Shown: piece after piece, positions 54,881 through 63,875 of the stretch
Numbering within the stretch: position 1 is the first letter of the stretch
How the letters are laid out: each line of letters starts with the position of its first letter
Origin: Actinophytocola sp963727495
GTDB lineage: Bacteria > Actinomycetota > Actinomycetes > Mycobacteriales > Pseudonocardiaceae
Assembly (NCBI GenBank): GCA_963727495.1
Contig: CAVSGQ010000012.1
Span: 186,001 to 250,000 of the forward strand
Direction: 5' to 3'
Length of the DNA stretch: 64,000 nt
The notes under the pieces: generated by a model
Database searches by the model: none
What the model saw: only the letters and a program-made list of their open reading frames with translations
What the model was told of the DNA's origin: nothing
Translations under genes and position numbers: made by a program

Positions 54881-56116
54881 ATGGCTGTGGTCGTGGAGAT
54901 CGACGAACGGGTGCTGGCGGCGAAGTTCGAGGCGATTCTGCCGCACCTGGACGAGCGGCAGCGGCGTCTGGTGTTGGCGGCGGAGGCCAGATCGCTTGGG
55001 TACGGGGGGATCTCGCTGGTCGCGCGGGCTTCGGGGATCTCCCGGGTGACGATCACGGCCGGTGTCGGGGAGTTGGAGGCCGGCGATGAGCCGACACCGG
55101 GTCGGGTCCGGCGCTCCGGGGCGGGGCGCAAGCCGTTGACTGAGACCGACCTGGGTCTGCTGGAGGCGTTGGACGCGCTGGTGGAACCCGAAACGCGGGG
55201 CGACCCGATGAGTCGGCTGCGCTGGACTACCCGGTCGACCCGCAACCTGGCCGACGAGTTGAGCGATGCGGGTCATCCGGTGTCTCATCACAGCGTCGGG
55301 AGGTTGTTGTCCGAGCAACTGGGCTACAGCCTGCAGGGCAACGCCAAGACCGTCGAGGGAAGACAGCACCCTGATCGCGACGCCCAGTTCCACTACATCA
55401 ACGACCTGACCACTGCCAGCATCGCCGCGGGCGATCCGGTGATCAGCGTGGACGCGAAGAAGAAGGAGTTGATCGGGGACTACGCGAACTCCGGACGCGC
55501 ATGGCGCCCCGCAGGCGACCCGGTCCGCGTCGATGTGCACGACTTCCCCGGGCCGGCGGGCAAAGCCGTTCCCTACGGGATATACGACCTGGCCGCCAAC
55601 ACCGGCTGGGTGTCGGTGGGCTGCGACGGGGATACCGCGCAGTTCGCGGTGGCCACCATCCGGCGCTGGTGGCACACGGTCGGCGCCGGTGCCTACCCGC
55701 AGGCGAGACGACTGCTGATCACCGCCGACGCAGGCGGGTCCAACGGCTACCGGCTGCGGTTGTGGAAGAAGGAGTTGGCGGCGCTGGCCACCGAGACCGG
55801 CCTACAGATCACGGTCTGCCACATGCCGCCCGGCACGTCGAAATGGAACAAAGTGGAACACCGACTGTTCAGCCACATCTCGATGAACTGGGCCGGACAA
55901 CCCCTGACCAGCCACGAAGTCGCAGTCAACCTGATCGCCGGAACCACCACCCGCACCGGATTGACCGTTCACGCCGAACGCGACACCGGCAGCTACCTGC
56001 GTGGTACCAAGATCAGCGACCGCGAGATGCGCCAACTCAAAGAACAACACGTCAGACCCCACGAGTTCCACGGCGAATGGAACTACGACATCATCACGTC
56101 CGAAACGCCCGATTGA
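54881..56116 (+). CDS. ISAzo13-family transposase
   Basis: 411 residues from ATG 54881. Family hallmarks: VISVDAKKKELIGDYANSGR, VSVGCDGDTAQFAVATIRRW, LLITADAGGSNGYRLRLWKK and CHMPPGTSKWNKVEHRLFSH, with the DDE-type acidic residues in SVDAKKK and TADAGGS. The reading frame is intact. Terminal repeats could not be identified by eye, so element boundaries are unknown. Confidence 0.93.
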   Translation: MAVVVEIDERVLAAKFEAILPHLDERQRRLVLAAEARSLGYGGISLVARASGISRVTITAGVGELEAGDEPTPGRVRRSGAGRKPLTETDLGLLEALDALVEPETRGDPMSRLRWTTRSTRNLADELSDAGHPVSHHSVGRLLSEQLGYSLQGNAKTVEGRQHPDRDAQFHYINDLTTASIAAGDPVISVDAKKKELIGDYANSGRAWRPAGDPVRVDVHDFPGPAGKAVPYGIYDLAANTGWVSVGCDGDTAQFAVATIRRWWHTVGAGAYPQARRLLITADAGGSNGYRLRLWKKELAALATETGLQITVCHMPPGTSKWNKVEHRLFSHISMNWAGQPLTSHEVAVNLIAGTTTRTGLTVHAERDTGSYLRGTKISDREMRQLKEQHVRPHEFHGEWNYDIITSETPD

Positions 56117-56175
56117 GCGTGTCGTTGTGCTGGCAGCGTCCGTAGGCTCAGAAGAGCGCGACTGTGAGGAGCTAC

Positions 56176-56640
56176 GTGAAACGCATCGCTGTTGTATTCA
56201 TGTCGATGATTGCCACGTTCCTACTGTCAACGGGTGCTGCAACTGCCGCCACCGGCACCTGGCGTGCCTATGGAAATACAAACCCGATCACGTCCAGTTC
56301 CAGCGACTGGAATTGTTCTCTCACTCAAACGATCACCACCAATGTGCTCGCGCAGGCCTGTGCTGTCAGGTCAAGCGACGGGGTCACCGTGCAAGGGGCG
56401 GTGATCGTGCGCAACAACCGATCCAGCTTGTGGACCGCGGCAGCATCGATTGAAATGAGAACTGCGTACAATGAGTGGCTGGGCGCGTGGCAGTGCTCGG
56501 CTTCAGGGGTTGGGGCGCACTCGTGGTCAGTGTGCTTTGGGCGAAGCTTCATTCCGAGTCCGGAATTGTTGATTTCAGCCGTATATGTTTCGCGATCGTC
56601 GGTCAACGGTGTACTCCTCAGCGTCTCACCGGTTATCTGA
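56176..56640 (+). CDS. Small secreted protein, unknown function
   Basis: 154 residues from GTG 56176 with GAGGAG upstream; a GTG at 56164 is also in frame. N-terminal signal peptide (VVFMSMIATFLLSTGAATAA), then a Ser/Thr/Asn-rich mature part with four Cys (WNCSLTQTI, AQACAVRS, AWQCSASGV, WSVCFGRS), suggesting two disulfides. The DNA is noticeably less GC-rich than its surroundings, consistent with recent acquisition. No family recognised. Confidence 0.72.
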   Translation: MKRIAVVFMSMIATFLLSTGAATAATGTWRAYGNTNPITSSSSDWNCSLTQTITTNVLAQACAVRSSDGVTVQGAVIVRNNRSSLWTAAASIEMRTAYNEWLGAWQCSASGVGAHSWSVCFGRSFIPSPELLISAVYVSRSSVNGVLLSVSPVI

Positions 56641-57220
56641 TTGAGGCCCAGCGAGATCTCTCTCGCCGGAAACCCGGAACGCACGGGATTCGCAATCATC
56701 ACCGTTTGACGCGCCGGTGGTGGTGCCGGATGTGGTGCCGTGGCTGGGCTTCCGGCGGCGGTGGAGTCGTCCAGACGAGTCCGTGGAAGTCGGTGGTCTC
56801 GGCGAGGTCAAGAGGATTTCACCGGCCTGTCCGACGGATGCATCCCGCGCCATGATCTCGTCACCGGAGTCCGGCTCCAGGCCGGCGGCCCGTCAGCCAC
56901 GCCATCGCCGAGGTCTCATCACGGAGCGCCTTGGCCGACGCGCCCAAGTCCCCAATAGTGGTCCGGAGGGTGCCGCCGCTGCTGGTCGTGGTCTGCCTCA
57001 CGACCTGGCGGGTGGTCCGCCCGACCCTCGCTCCCGGCGGTCGCGAATCAGAGGATCGTCGGGCGGGCGCGGACGATGAACCATGTGCTCGGCTGGTGAA
57101 CGGTCAAGTTACGCCGATCACATCGTTTGTTCTGGCAACCTCGGCCACCGGTAGGCGCCCTCCTTTGTGCAAGGACTCTGACAGCGGCGAGTTTCGCCGG
57201 GAAAACACTGGGGAATTATC
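56641..57220. other. Accessory gap with a decayed or frameshifted minus-strand gene
   Basis: 580 bp without an intact gene. On the minus strand from about 56995 to 56711 protein-like segments occur in successive frames: TLRTTIGDLGASAKALRDET, then EPDSGDEIMARDASVGQAGE, then DLAETTDFHGLVWTT. They join if two small frame changes (near 56885-56900 and 56810) are allowed, which suggests a broken gene of at least 90 residues. Family not recognised. The last ~130 bp are the promoter region of the sortase-linked gene. Confidence 0.45.
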
Positions 57221-57812
57221 ATGAACATTCGGCCTGTTTTCGCCTGCGCCGCGGCCCGGTATCGCATTGATGACGTTCGGCGCCGCGAATGCCGCCGCGG
57301 ACGACTTTTCCGTTGAAACTCTTGACGTTGCGCCCGACAAGGTCCAGGCCGGGGACACGGTCACCCTTTCCGGCACTTGTGACTACCCCGGCTTCACCAC
57401 GCCGGCGCCCACCGAGTCCGGCGCGCTCGTCCCGACCGAGCTCACTGGCGAGAAGGACGCGGCGGGTGTCTGGCACGTGACCGGCACGACGACCGTGCGG
57501 GAGAGCGTCACCCCGGGGAAGTGGTCGGTGTTGTTCGGGTGCGCACCGGGCGACGTCGCCGTCGCGAACTTCACGGTCGTCGCCGAGACGCGGCCCGCTC
57601 CGCAGCCCACGGAGACGTCCACGGACAAGCCCGTCCAGCGGACAGCCGAGGAGCCGGTGAAGGAGCAGGTCCCGGTCAAGCCGAAGGGTGCGGCCGAGAC
57701 CGGTGCCCTGGAGGAGTCGACCGACAACACCCCCCTGCTCGGCGTCGGGGTGGCGGTCCTGTTCGCCGCGGGTGGCATCGGTGTGTCGATCTACCGCAGG
57801 CGAGCCCGATGA
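57221..57812 (+). CDS. Secreted wall/membrane-anchored protein, candidate class F sortase substrate (one apparent frameshift)
   Basis: About 196 residues after correction. ATG 57221 begins a signal peptide (MNIRPVFACAAAGIALMTFG); an extra C near 57255-57257 breaks it and the next frame continues ANAAADDFSVETLDVAPDKV. The extracellular part is followed by a Pro/Thr/Glu-rich stalk, KGAAETGALEE, a membrane helix (LLGVGVAVLFAAGGIGVSI) and the basic tail YRRRAR. AETG-helix-RRR resembles a cell-wall sorting signal, and the sortase gene follows with a 4-bp overlap. Confidence 0.75.
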
Positions 57813-58426
57813 CTCGCATCAGCTCGGTGGTGACAGCGGCCGTGCTTGTCACCACCGTGCTGCTGGCCGGCTGCGGGGCCCCGACACGGGCCCCGCGGCC
57901 GGCCCCGGCCCCGGCGACGACGACGAGCACCGCCCGGGGCGACCAGGACATCGCGCCACCAAAGAGGATCAGCATCCCGATGATCGACGCGACCTCCGCG
58001 CTGATCGAGTTGGGGCTCAACGCCGACCGGACAGTCCAAGTGCCACCGATCGACGCACCGATGCAGGCCGGCTGGTTCACCGGTGCCCCACGGCCCGGCG
58101 CGCCAGGCCCCGCGGTGATCCTCGGCCACGTCAACGGCGGCGGACAAGCCGGAATCTTCGCTCGACTCCACGAGCTGACCGCGGGTGCCAAGGTGTTCAT
58201 CCTCCGCGCCGACGGCACAACCGCCCGGTTCACCGTGACCCGTGTCGACCAGGTATCGAAAGAACACTTTCCCACCAACGAGGTCTACGGCGACACCGAC
58301 GGCCCTGAGCTACGACTCATCACCTGCGGCGGCACCTTCGATCACAGCGCCCACAGCTACCGCGACAACGTCATCGTCTACGCAATCCTCACCGGACAGT
58401 CCACACCCGAACGCCGGAGTTCGTGA
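57809..58426 (+). CDS. Class F sortase
   Basis: 205 residues from ATG 57809, overlapping the upstream stop by 4 bp. An N-terminal signal or lipobox-like segment (VLVTTVLLAGCGAP) is followed by the sortase barrel: catalytic His in AVILGHVNGG, Cys in LRLITCGGTF and Arg in SYRDNVIVYA. Class F sortases are common in actinobacteria and their substrates are poorly known. The operon-like overlap makes the upstream protein its best candidate substrate. Confidence 0.9.
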   Translation: MTRISSVVTAAVLVTTVLLAGCGAPTRAPRPAPAPATTTSTARGDQDIAPPKRISIPMIDATSALIELGLNADRTVQVPPIDAPMQAGWFTGAPRPGAPGPAVILGHVNGGGQAGIFARLHELTAGAKVFILRADGTTARFTVTRVDQVSKEHFPTNEVYGDTDGPELRLITCGGTFDHSAHSYRDNVIVYAILTGQSTPERRSS

Positions 58427-58496
58427 TCGCTTTCGGGAGTCGTCGCCGGCTGGTACAGGCCGCCCGACCGGAGTTTCCAGGTCAGCTGGTGGCGCG

Positions 58497-60611
58497 TCAC
58501 CGGAGACGCGTCGGGAGCGCGCGCTCGATGTAGGGCACCAGCGCCAGTGAGAACGTCCGTGACACGTGGCTCTTGTCCCGGTACACGATCACCGACCCGA
58601 GCTGGGCGTAGCACCGCCGCGCGTCGCAGAACCGGTCGGTCAGGTCGACCAGCGTCACGTTGGGGAGCTTTGTCGTCCGGGCGGCCGCCGCCTGGGCCAT
58701 CCGCTTCGCGGGCAGCGCCTCGTCCCGCGGCACGGCGCACTCGACCGGGTCGGACGTCGACGCCAGGCAGGTCGGGACGTTCTCCGGACCGGTGAGCGGC
58801 ACGTCTCCCATCACCACCACCGACTTGCCCGCCGCGCGCAGCCGCGACCAGACCTTGGTGAACCCGTCGACGGCGGGATCGTCCAGGGGCAAGGACGGGC
58901 GCGCGGTGAACGTGTACGCCGACGAGTAGGACGCGCTCACCACGGCGTCGATGTCCTGGTCGGACGTGATCTTGTCGAGTACCCGGTCCACATGCGAGTC
59001 GCAGGTGGACCGCCGGTCGCCGCCCTGCTCCTCCGGAATGCTGCGCTCGGCCAGCGTGAACGGGCAGCTCGACCGGGTGAAGGTGAGTACTCGCCAGTCG
59101 TTGTCGCGGCCGATCTGGTCGAACGCGGGGAACCACGACGTCGCATGCGAGTCGCCGACGATGGCGACGGTGCGCGTGCCGTGCCTGGCACCCAGGGTGC
59201 AGGTGACCAGCTCCGTGGTCTCCGCGTCAGCCTGGCAGCCGGGGTAGGCGATGTCCTGGTGGTTCTCCCGCGCGACGGCGGCGGGGAGCGGCCTGGGGGA
59301 TCCGCCGGTCAGGTCCGCGCAGTGGTTGGCCGGGTCCAGCACGCCCGGTCCGTGACACGGGTCCGCGGCGGTGTACTCGGACGGCCCGGCCTGCTGTCCC
59401 GGCGGCGGCACCACGACCAGCAGCGTCACCGCGACCGCCGCCATGCCCGCCGCGGCGAAGCCCAGCGAGTTCCGCGCGGGCCGCAGCAGCGCCGAGTGCC
59501 GCAACGGGTCCTCGACGAGGATCTTGCTGACCCAGGAGAGCAGGATTCCCAGCCCCAGCAGCCCGATCTTCTCCGGCGTCGACACCACGCCGTCCACCGC
59601 GTACGGCGCCAGCACGATCAGCGGCCAGTGCCACAGGTAGAGCCCGTAGGAGATGTCGCCGAGGAACACCACCGGTCGCCTGGTGAGCCAGTAGCCGGGG
59701 CTGTGCCGCTGCCGGTCCCGCAGGGTGACCAACGCGACCGCGGTCGCGCCGACCGGCAGCACGGCGATCCAGCCGGGGAACGCCGTGTGCGAGCTGAACG
59801 TGTAGCCCGTGACGGCGATGACGGCCAGCGCCGCCCAGCCGGTCGCGATCGCCCGTGGACCGCGCAAGGCCCCGATCGGCAGCAGGGAGACCAGCGCACC
59901 GAAGACGAACTCCCACACCCGTGTCGGCGTGACGAAATATGCCGTGGCCTGGCTGTCGGTGGTCAGGATGACCGAGCACGCGAACGAGGCCACCCCGATC
60001 GCCACCAGCGCGCTCACCAGGATCGTCCGCGGCGCGGGCGTGCGCCGGCCGCGGGCCCGCACCAGGGCCAGCACTGCGAGGATGGCGACGATGAGCAGCG
60101 GCCAGGCGAAGTAGAACTGCTCCTCGATCGACAGCGACCAGTAGTGCTGCGCGATCGTGGGGTCGTTGTCCTTGGCCGAGTAGTCGATGGCGTCGCCGGC
60201 CAGCGCCCAGTTCTGCACGTACAGCGTGCTGGCGACCACCTGCCGCACGGTCAGGTCCCACACCGTCGACGGCGCGATCAGGTAGACCGCGACGGTCGAC
60301 AGCGACGAGACGGTGAGCGCCAGTGGCAGCAGCCGCCTCACCCGCCGGCCCCAGAACCGCGCGGCCGACAGCCGCCCGGTCGCCTTCACCTCCCGCACCA
60401 GGTGTGCCGTGATCAGGTACCCGGAGATGACGAAGAAGACATCGACCCCGATGAACCCCCCGCTGAGCCGGCCCGGCCACAGGTGGTACACCACGACCAG
60501 CAGCACGGCGACGGCCCGCAGCCCCTGGATCTCCGGCTGAAACTCGTCCCGCCGGGGCCCGGTGACCGCCGGCTGCTCGGTGTTCTCGGCGGCGATGCCG
60601 GATGCCGTCAT
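58497..60611 (-). CDS. Acyltransferase 3 (OafA/YrhL family) with C-terminal SGNH domain
   Basis: About 704 residues from ATG 60611; a GTG at 60632 would add seven. The N-terminal half has about ten membrane helices with IQGLRAVAVLLVVVYHLWPG, FFVISGYLITAHLV and WSLSIEEQFYFAWPLLIVAI, the acyltransferase 3 pattern. The C-terminal SGNH-type domain has GDSHATSWFPAFDQ (Ser nucleophile) and a late DKSHVSR His. Such enzymes O-acetylate cell-surface polysaccharide. Head of the polysaccharide cluster, all on the minus strand. Confidence 0.92.
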   Translation of the reverse strand: MTASGIAAENTEQPAVTGPRRDEFQPEIQGLRAVAVLLVVVYHLWPGRLSGGFIGVDVFFVISGYLITAHLVREVKATGRLSAARFWGRRVRRLLPLALTVSSLSTVAVYLIAPSTVWDLTVRQVVASTLYVQNWALAGDAIDYSAKDNDPTIAQHYWSLSIEEQFYFAWPLLIVAILAVLALVRARGRRTPAPRTILVSALVAIGVASFACSVILTTDSQATAYFVTPTRVWEFVFGALVSLLPIGALRGPRAIATGWAALAVIAVTGYTFSSHTAFPGWIAVLPVGATAVALVTLRDRQRHSPGYWLTRRPVVFLGDISYGLYLWHWPLIVLAPYAVDGVVSTPEKIGLLGLGILLSWVSKILVEDPLRHSALLRPARNSLGFAAAGMAAVAVTLLVVVPPPGQQAGPSEYTAADPCHGPGVLDPANHCADLTGGSPRPLPAAVARENHQDIAYPGCQADAETTELVTCTLGARHGTRTVAIVGDSHATSWFPAFDQIGRDNDWRVLTFTRSSCPFTLAERSIPEEQGGDRRSTCDSHVDRVLDKITSDQDIDAVVSASYSSAYTFTARPSLPLDDPAVDGFTKVWSRLRAAGKSVVVMGDVPLTGPENVPTCLASTSDPVECAVPRDEALPAKRMAQAAAARTTKLPNVTLVDLTDRFCDARRCYAQLGSVIVYRDKSHVSRTFSLALVPYIERALPTRLR

Positions 60612-60659
60612 CGGGCCAGCCGTCCTCTCCACTCGTCTCCTGTCGCGGGAGCCGGTCGT

Positions 60660-61796
60660 TCAGCGCTCCAGATCCGCGGTGATCCACCGAGCGGCGCGCC
60701 GGCCACCGGTCGCCAGCGAGGCGTTGTCGTGCACCCACCTCACCAGGCGCCCGCCGTCGGGGCGCTCGCCCTCGATCATGGCGATCATCCGGGCCGCGAC
60801 GGCCTCCGGGGTGTACTCGGCGACGAGGCCGAGATCGTTCTCCTCGATCAGCGTGGCGCTGGCGCCGATTCCGGCGAACAGCGACGGCGTGCCGCAGGCG
60901 GCCGCGGCGTAGATCTTGGTGGCCTTGGCGAAGTCGTAGCCCCGGCCGGGCACGACGCTCGCCAGCGCGCCGACCGCGCCGCTGATCCAGCGGGCGGCCT
61001 GGGCCGGGGGTACCACGCCGCCGAACTCGACGGCCTCCGGCGCGAGTTCGGCGGCCAGCTCGCGCAGCAGCGGTTCCTCGTTGCCCTGGCCGAAGAACCA
61101 CAGGCGTGCCTTCGGATGCTTCTCCAGCACGATCGGCATGGCCCGCACGAAGATGCCGGCGCCGAGGAGGTCCGACATGGTGCCGGTGTAGACGAAGTAC
61201 GGGACGTCCGGCGCGGGCGAGTCGTCCGTCGGCTGGAACAGGCTGGTGTCCACGCCGTTCGCGACGACCTCGACGTTGCGGGCACCGAGGGCACGGGCCC
61301 GCTCGGCAACCTCCTCCGAGACCGCCACCACCCCGCGGGCGCGGCGCAGCGCGAAGCGCTCGAAGGCGCGCATCACGCCGGACACGACCTTCGGCGCGTC
61401 GATGGCGACGAGCGCGTCGGACCAGATGTCGGCGGCGTAGTAGTACAGCGGTGTGCGGCGCACCAGGCAGACCAGCGCGGCCAGCGCGCCGGTGGTCGGC
61501 GGCGGTTCGGAGATCACCACGTCCGCGGAGCGCACCAGGAGCCGGGCGGTCATCGGGAAGTCGTAGCTGGCGTACTGCACGTAGCCGCGCACGTTGCCGC
61601 CGGCGTCGCGCAGCACCGGCCAGCGCGACACGGTGTAGTCCGGGAACTCCTGCGTGCCCGCGTTGGCCGGCGCCTTCGTGGTGAGCACGGTGACCTGGTG
61701 GCCCGCCGCGGCGAACCCGTCGGCCAGCGCCTTGAGCCGGAACGCCGCGGCGGCGACCTCCGGCGCGAACAGCCGGGTCACCAGGACGACCTTCAT
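60660..61796 (-). CDS. Glycosyltransferase family 4 (WbuB-like)
   Basis: 378 residues from ATG 61796, overlapping the upstream Gfo/Idh stop by 4 bp. MKVVLVTRLFAPEVAAAAFR at the N-terminus, EVVANGVDTSLFQP and the donor-binding GAGIFVRAMPIVLEKHPKAR block; PYFVYTGTMSDLLGA and FAKATKIYAAAACGTPSLFA follow GT-B retaining enzymes such as WbuB. It transfers a sugar to a lipid-linked acceptor in surface-polysaccharide synthesis. Confidence 0.9.
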   Translation of the reverse strand: MKVVLVTRLFAPEVAAAAFRLKALADGFAAAGHQVTVLTTKAPANAGTQEFPDYTVSRWPVLRDAGGNVRGYVQYASYDFPMTARLLVRSADVVISEPPPTTGALAALVCLVRRTPLYYYAADIWSDALVAIDAPKVVSGVMRAFERFALRRARGVVAVSEEVAERARALGARNVEVVANGVDTSLFQPTDDSPAPDVPYFVYTGTMSDLLGAGIFVRAMPIVLEKHPKARLWFFGQGNEEPLLRELAAELAPEAVEFGGVVPPAQAARWISGAVGALASVVPGRGYDFAKATKIYAAAACGTPSLFAGIGASATLIEENDLGLVAEYTPEAVAARMIAMIEGERPDGGRLVRWVHDNASLATGGRRAARWITADLER

Positions 61797-62782
61797 ACCG
61801 CCGCCAGCGCCGAGGTGGGAGCCGCGGTGGCGAGCAGCTGCTCTGCCGTGCGCAGGGTGTTCTGGCCCTCCTGCAGGGTCACGATCTCCGCCTCGCGGCC
61901 CAGCACGGCGTCGCGGAACTTCTCGTGCTCGGTGCGCAGCGGCTCGCGCTTCTTGATCGCGAACCGGGTCATGTCGCCCTCGGAGACACCGCGGAAGTTG
62001 GCCACCGACTCCCACTCGGTGGAGACCACGCCGTTGGCGTAGAAGGTGAGGTCGGCGGTCAGCGTGTCCGCGACGAACGCGCCCTTCTCGCCGGTCACCA
62101 CGGTGACCCGCTCCTTCATCGGGGACAGCCAGTTCACCAGGTGGTTGGTGACCGTGCCGTTGGCGAGCTTGCCGGTGGCGGCCACCAGGTCCTCGTGCGG
62201 CCGCCCCGAGCGCAGCGCGACCTGCGCGGACACGGTCAGGTACTCCGACTGCGCCAGCCAGGCGGTGAGGTCGATGTCGTGCGTCGCCAGGTCCTTCACC
62301 ACGCCCACGTCCGCGATCCGCGCGGGGAACGGGCCCTGGCGGCGGGTGGCGATCTGGTAGACGTCGCCGAGGTCGCCGTTGGCCATCCGCTCCCGCAGCG
62401 ACTGCAGCGCCGGGTTGTACCGCTCGATGTGGCCGACCGCGCCGATCACGCCGCGTGCCGCGAACGCCTTCACCAGCCGCTCGCCGGCCTGCACGCTGTG
62501 CGCGACCGGCTTCTCGATCAGCGTGTGCACCCCGGCCTCGGCCAGCGCCAGGCCGACCTCCTCGTGCATGCCGGTGGGCACCGCGCACACCGCCATGTCG
62601 ATGCCGGCCGCGATCAGCTCGTGCACGTCGCCCAGCACCGGCAGGTCGCCGGCCACGCCGTGCGGGTCGCCGGTGGCGTCCGCGACCGCGACCAGGTCCA
62701 GGCCGTCCACCTCGCGCACCACCCGGGCGTGGTGGCGGCCCATCATGCCCAGCCCGATCAGGCCCACTCGCAGGTTCGTCAT
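61793..62782 (-). CDS. Gfo/Idh/MocA-family sugar oxidoreductase
   Basis: 329 residues from ATG 62782; a GTG at 62791 overlapping the DegT stop is possible. Rossmann motif LRVGLIGLGMMGRHHARVVR, VAVADATGDP, EKPVAHSVQAGERLVKAF with the conserved catalytic Lys, and AVGHIERYNPALQSLRERM. With a DegT aminotransferase next to it, this fits the WbpB-WbpE type pathway for 3-amino-3-deoxy sugars (nucleotide sugar oxidised at C3 then aminated). Order matches that pathway. Confidence 0.9.
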   Translation of the reverse strand: MTNLRVGLIGLGMMGRHHARVVREVDGLDLVAVADATGDPHGVAGDLPVLGDVHELIAAGIDMAVCAVPTGMHEEVGLALAEAGVHTLIEKPVAHSVQAGERLVKAFAARGVIGAVGHIERYNPALQSLRERMANGDLGDVYQIATRRQGPFPARIADVGVVKDLATHDIDLTAWLAQSEYLTVSAQVALRSGRPHEDLVAATGKLANGTVTNHLVNWLSPMKERVTVVTGEKGAFVADTLTADLTFYANGVVSTEWESVANFRGVSEGDMTRFAIKKREPLRTEHEKFRDAVLGREAEIVTLQEGQNTLRTAEQLLATAAPTSALAAV

Positions 62783-62783
62783 C

Positions 62784-63875
62784 TCAGGCACCCGCCTTCG
62801 CCAGCGTGTTCACCGCGTGCACGATCCGGTCCCGGTCCTCGTCGTCCAGCGACGGGTGCACCGGCAGCGAGACGACCGTGCGGGCCGCCTGCTCGGTGTT
62901 CGGCAGGTCCTCGGCACGCTCGAACGAGGCCAGCCGGTGGTTCGGGATCGGGTAGTACACGCCCGAGCCGATCTGGTGCTCCTCCTTCAGCGCGGCCACG
63001 AAGCCGTCCCGGTCCTCGGGCACCGTGATCGTGTACTGGTGGTAGACGTGGACCGCGCCGTCGGCCACCGCCGGCACGCCGACCCCGGTCAGGTGCTCGT
63101 CGAAGTACCGCGCGGTGGCCTGGCGGGTCGCGGTCCAGCCGCCGACCTTGGTGAGCTGCGCCCGGCCGATCGCCGCGTGCAGGTTGGTCATCCGCGCGTT
63201 GAAGCCGACGATCTCGTTCTCGTACTGCTTGAGCATTCCCTGGTTGCGCAGCAGCCGCAGGGTGCGCTCGCGGTCCGCGTCGCCGGTGGAGACCATGCCG
63301 CCCTCGCCGGAGGTCATGTTCTTCGTCGGGTACAGGCTGAACATCGCGAACGCGCCGAACGTGCCGACCTTGCGCCCGCCCAGGCTCGCGCCGTGCGCCT
63401 GCGCGGCGTCCTCGTACAACGCCAGGCCGCGGTCCTCGGCGATCGCCTGGAGCGCCGGCATGTCCGCCGGGTGGCCGTAGAGGTGCACCGGCATGATCCC
63501 CTTGGTGCGCTCGGTGACCAGGCTCGCCACGTGCGCCGGGTCGAGGCAGTAGTGGTCGAGCTCGATGTCGGCGAACACCGGGGTGGCGCCGGTGAGCGCG
63601 ACGGAGTTCGCGGTGGCCGCGAACGTGAACGACGGAACGATGACCTCGTCGCCGGGTCCCACGCCGGCCGCCAGCAGGCCGAGGTGCAGGCCCGCGGTGC
63701 CGGAGTTGACCGCGACGACCGGGCGGCCGTCCAGCAGCGTGTCGCTGAACTCCTGCTCGAACGCGGCGACCTCGGCGCCCTGCGCCAGCATCCCGGAACG
63801 GAGCACGGCGTCGACCGCTGCCCGTTCCTCGTCGCCGACGATCGGCTTGGCGGCCGGAATGAAGTCCTTGCTCAC
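62784..63875 (-). CDS. DegT/DnrJ/EryC1 sugar aminotransferase
   Basis: 363 residues from GTG 63875, with GGGAG just upstream; an in-frame ATG at 63935 is less likely. FIPAAKPIVGDEERAAVDAV, VAVNSGTAGLHLGLLAAGVG, PSFTFAATANSVALTGATPV, the PLP-Asp in EDAAQAHGA and the PLP-Lys in FSLYPTKNMTSGEGGM. It transfers an amino group to a keto-sugar nucleotide, acting after the Gfo/Idh enzyme. It is the first gene of the minus-strand cluster seen in this window; 63876-64000 holds its promoter region. Confidence 0.93.
   Translation of the reverse strand: MSKDFIPAAKPIVGDEERAAVDAVLRSGMLAQGAEVAAFEQEFSDTLLDGRPVVAVNSGTAGLHLGLLAAGVGPGDEVIVPSFTFAATANSVALTGATPVFADIELDHYCLDPAHVASLVTERTKGIMPVHLYGHPADMPALQAIAEDRGLALYEDAAQAHGASLGGRKVGTFGAFAMFSLYPTKNMTSGEGGMVSTGDADRERTLRLLRNQGMLKQYENEIVGFNARMTNLHAAIGRAQLTKVGGWTATRQATARYFDEHLTGVGVPAVADGAVHVYHQYTITVPEDRDGFVAALKEEHQIGSGVYYPIPNHRLASFERAEDLPNTEQAARTVVSLPVHPSLDDEDRDRIVHAVNTLAKAGA

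Noticed and set aside
58566..62042. Plus-strand open frame of 1158 codons
   Set aside because: It lies wholly antisense to the acyltransferase and glycosyltransferase genes; composition is Arg/His/Asp-rich, typical of a shadow frame in GC-rich DNA.
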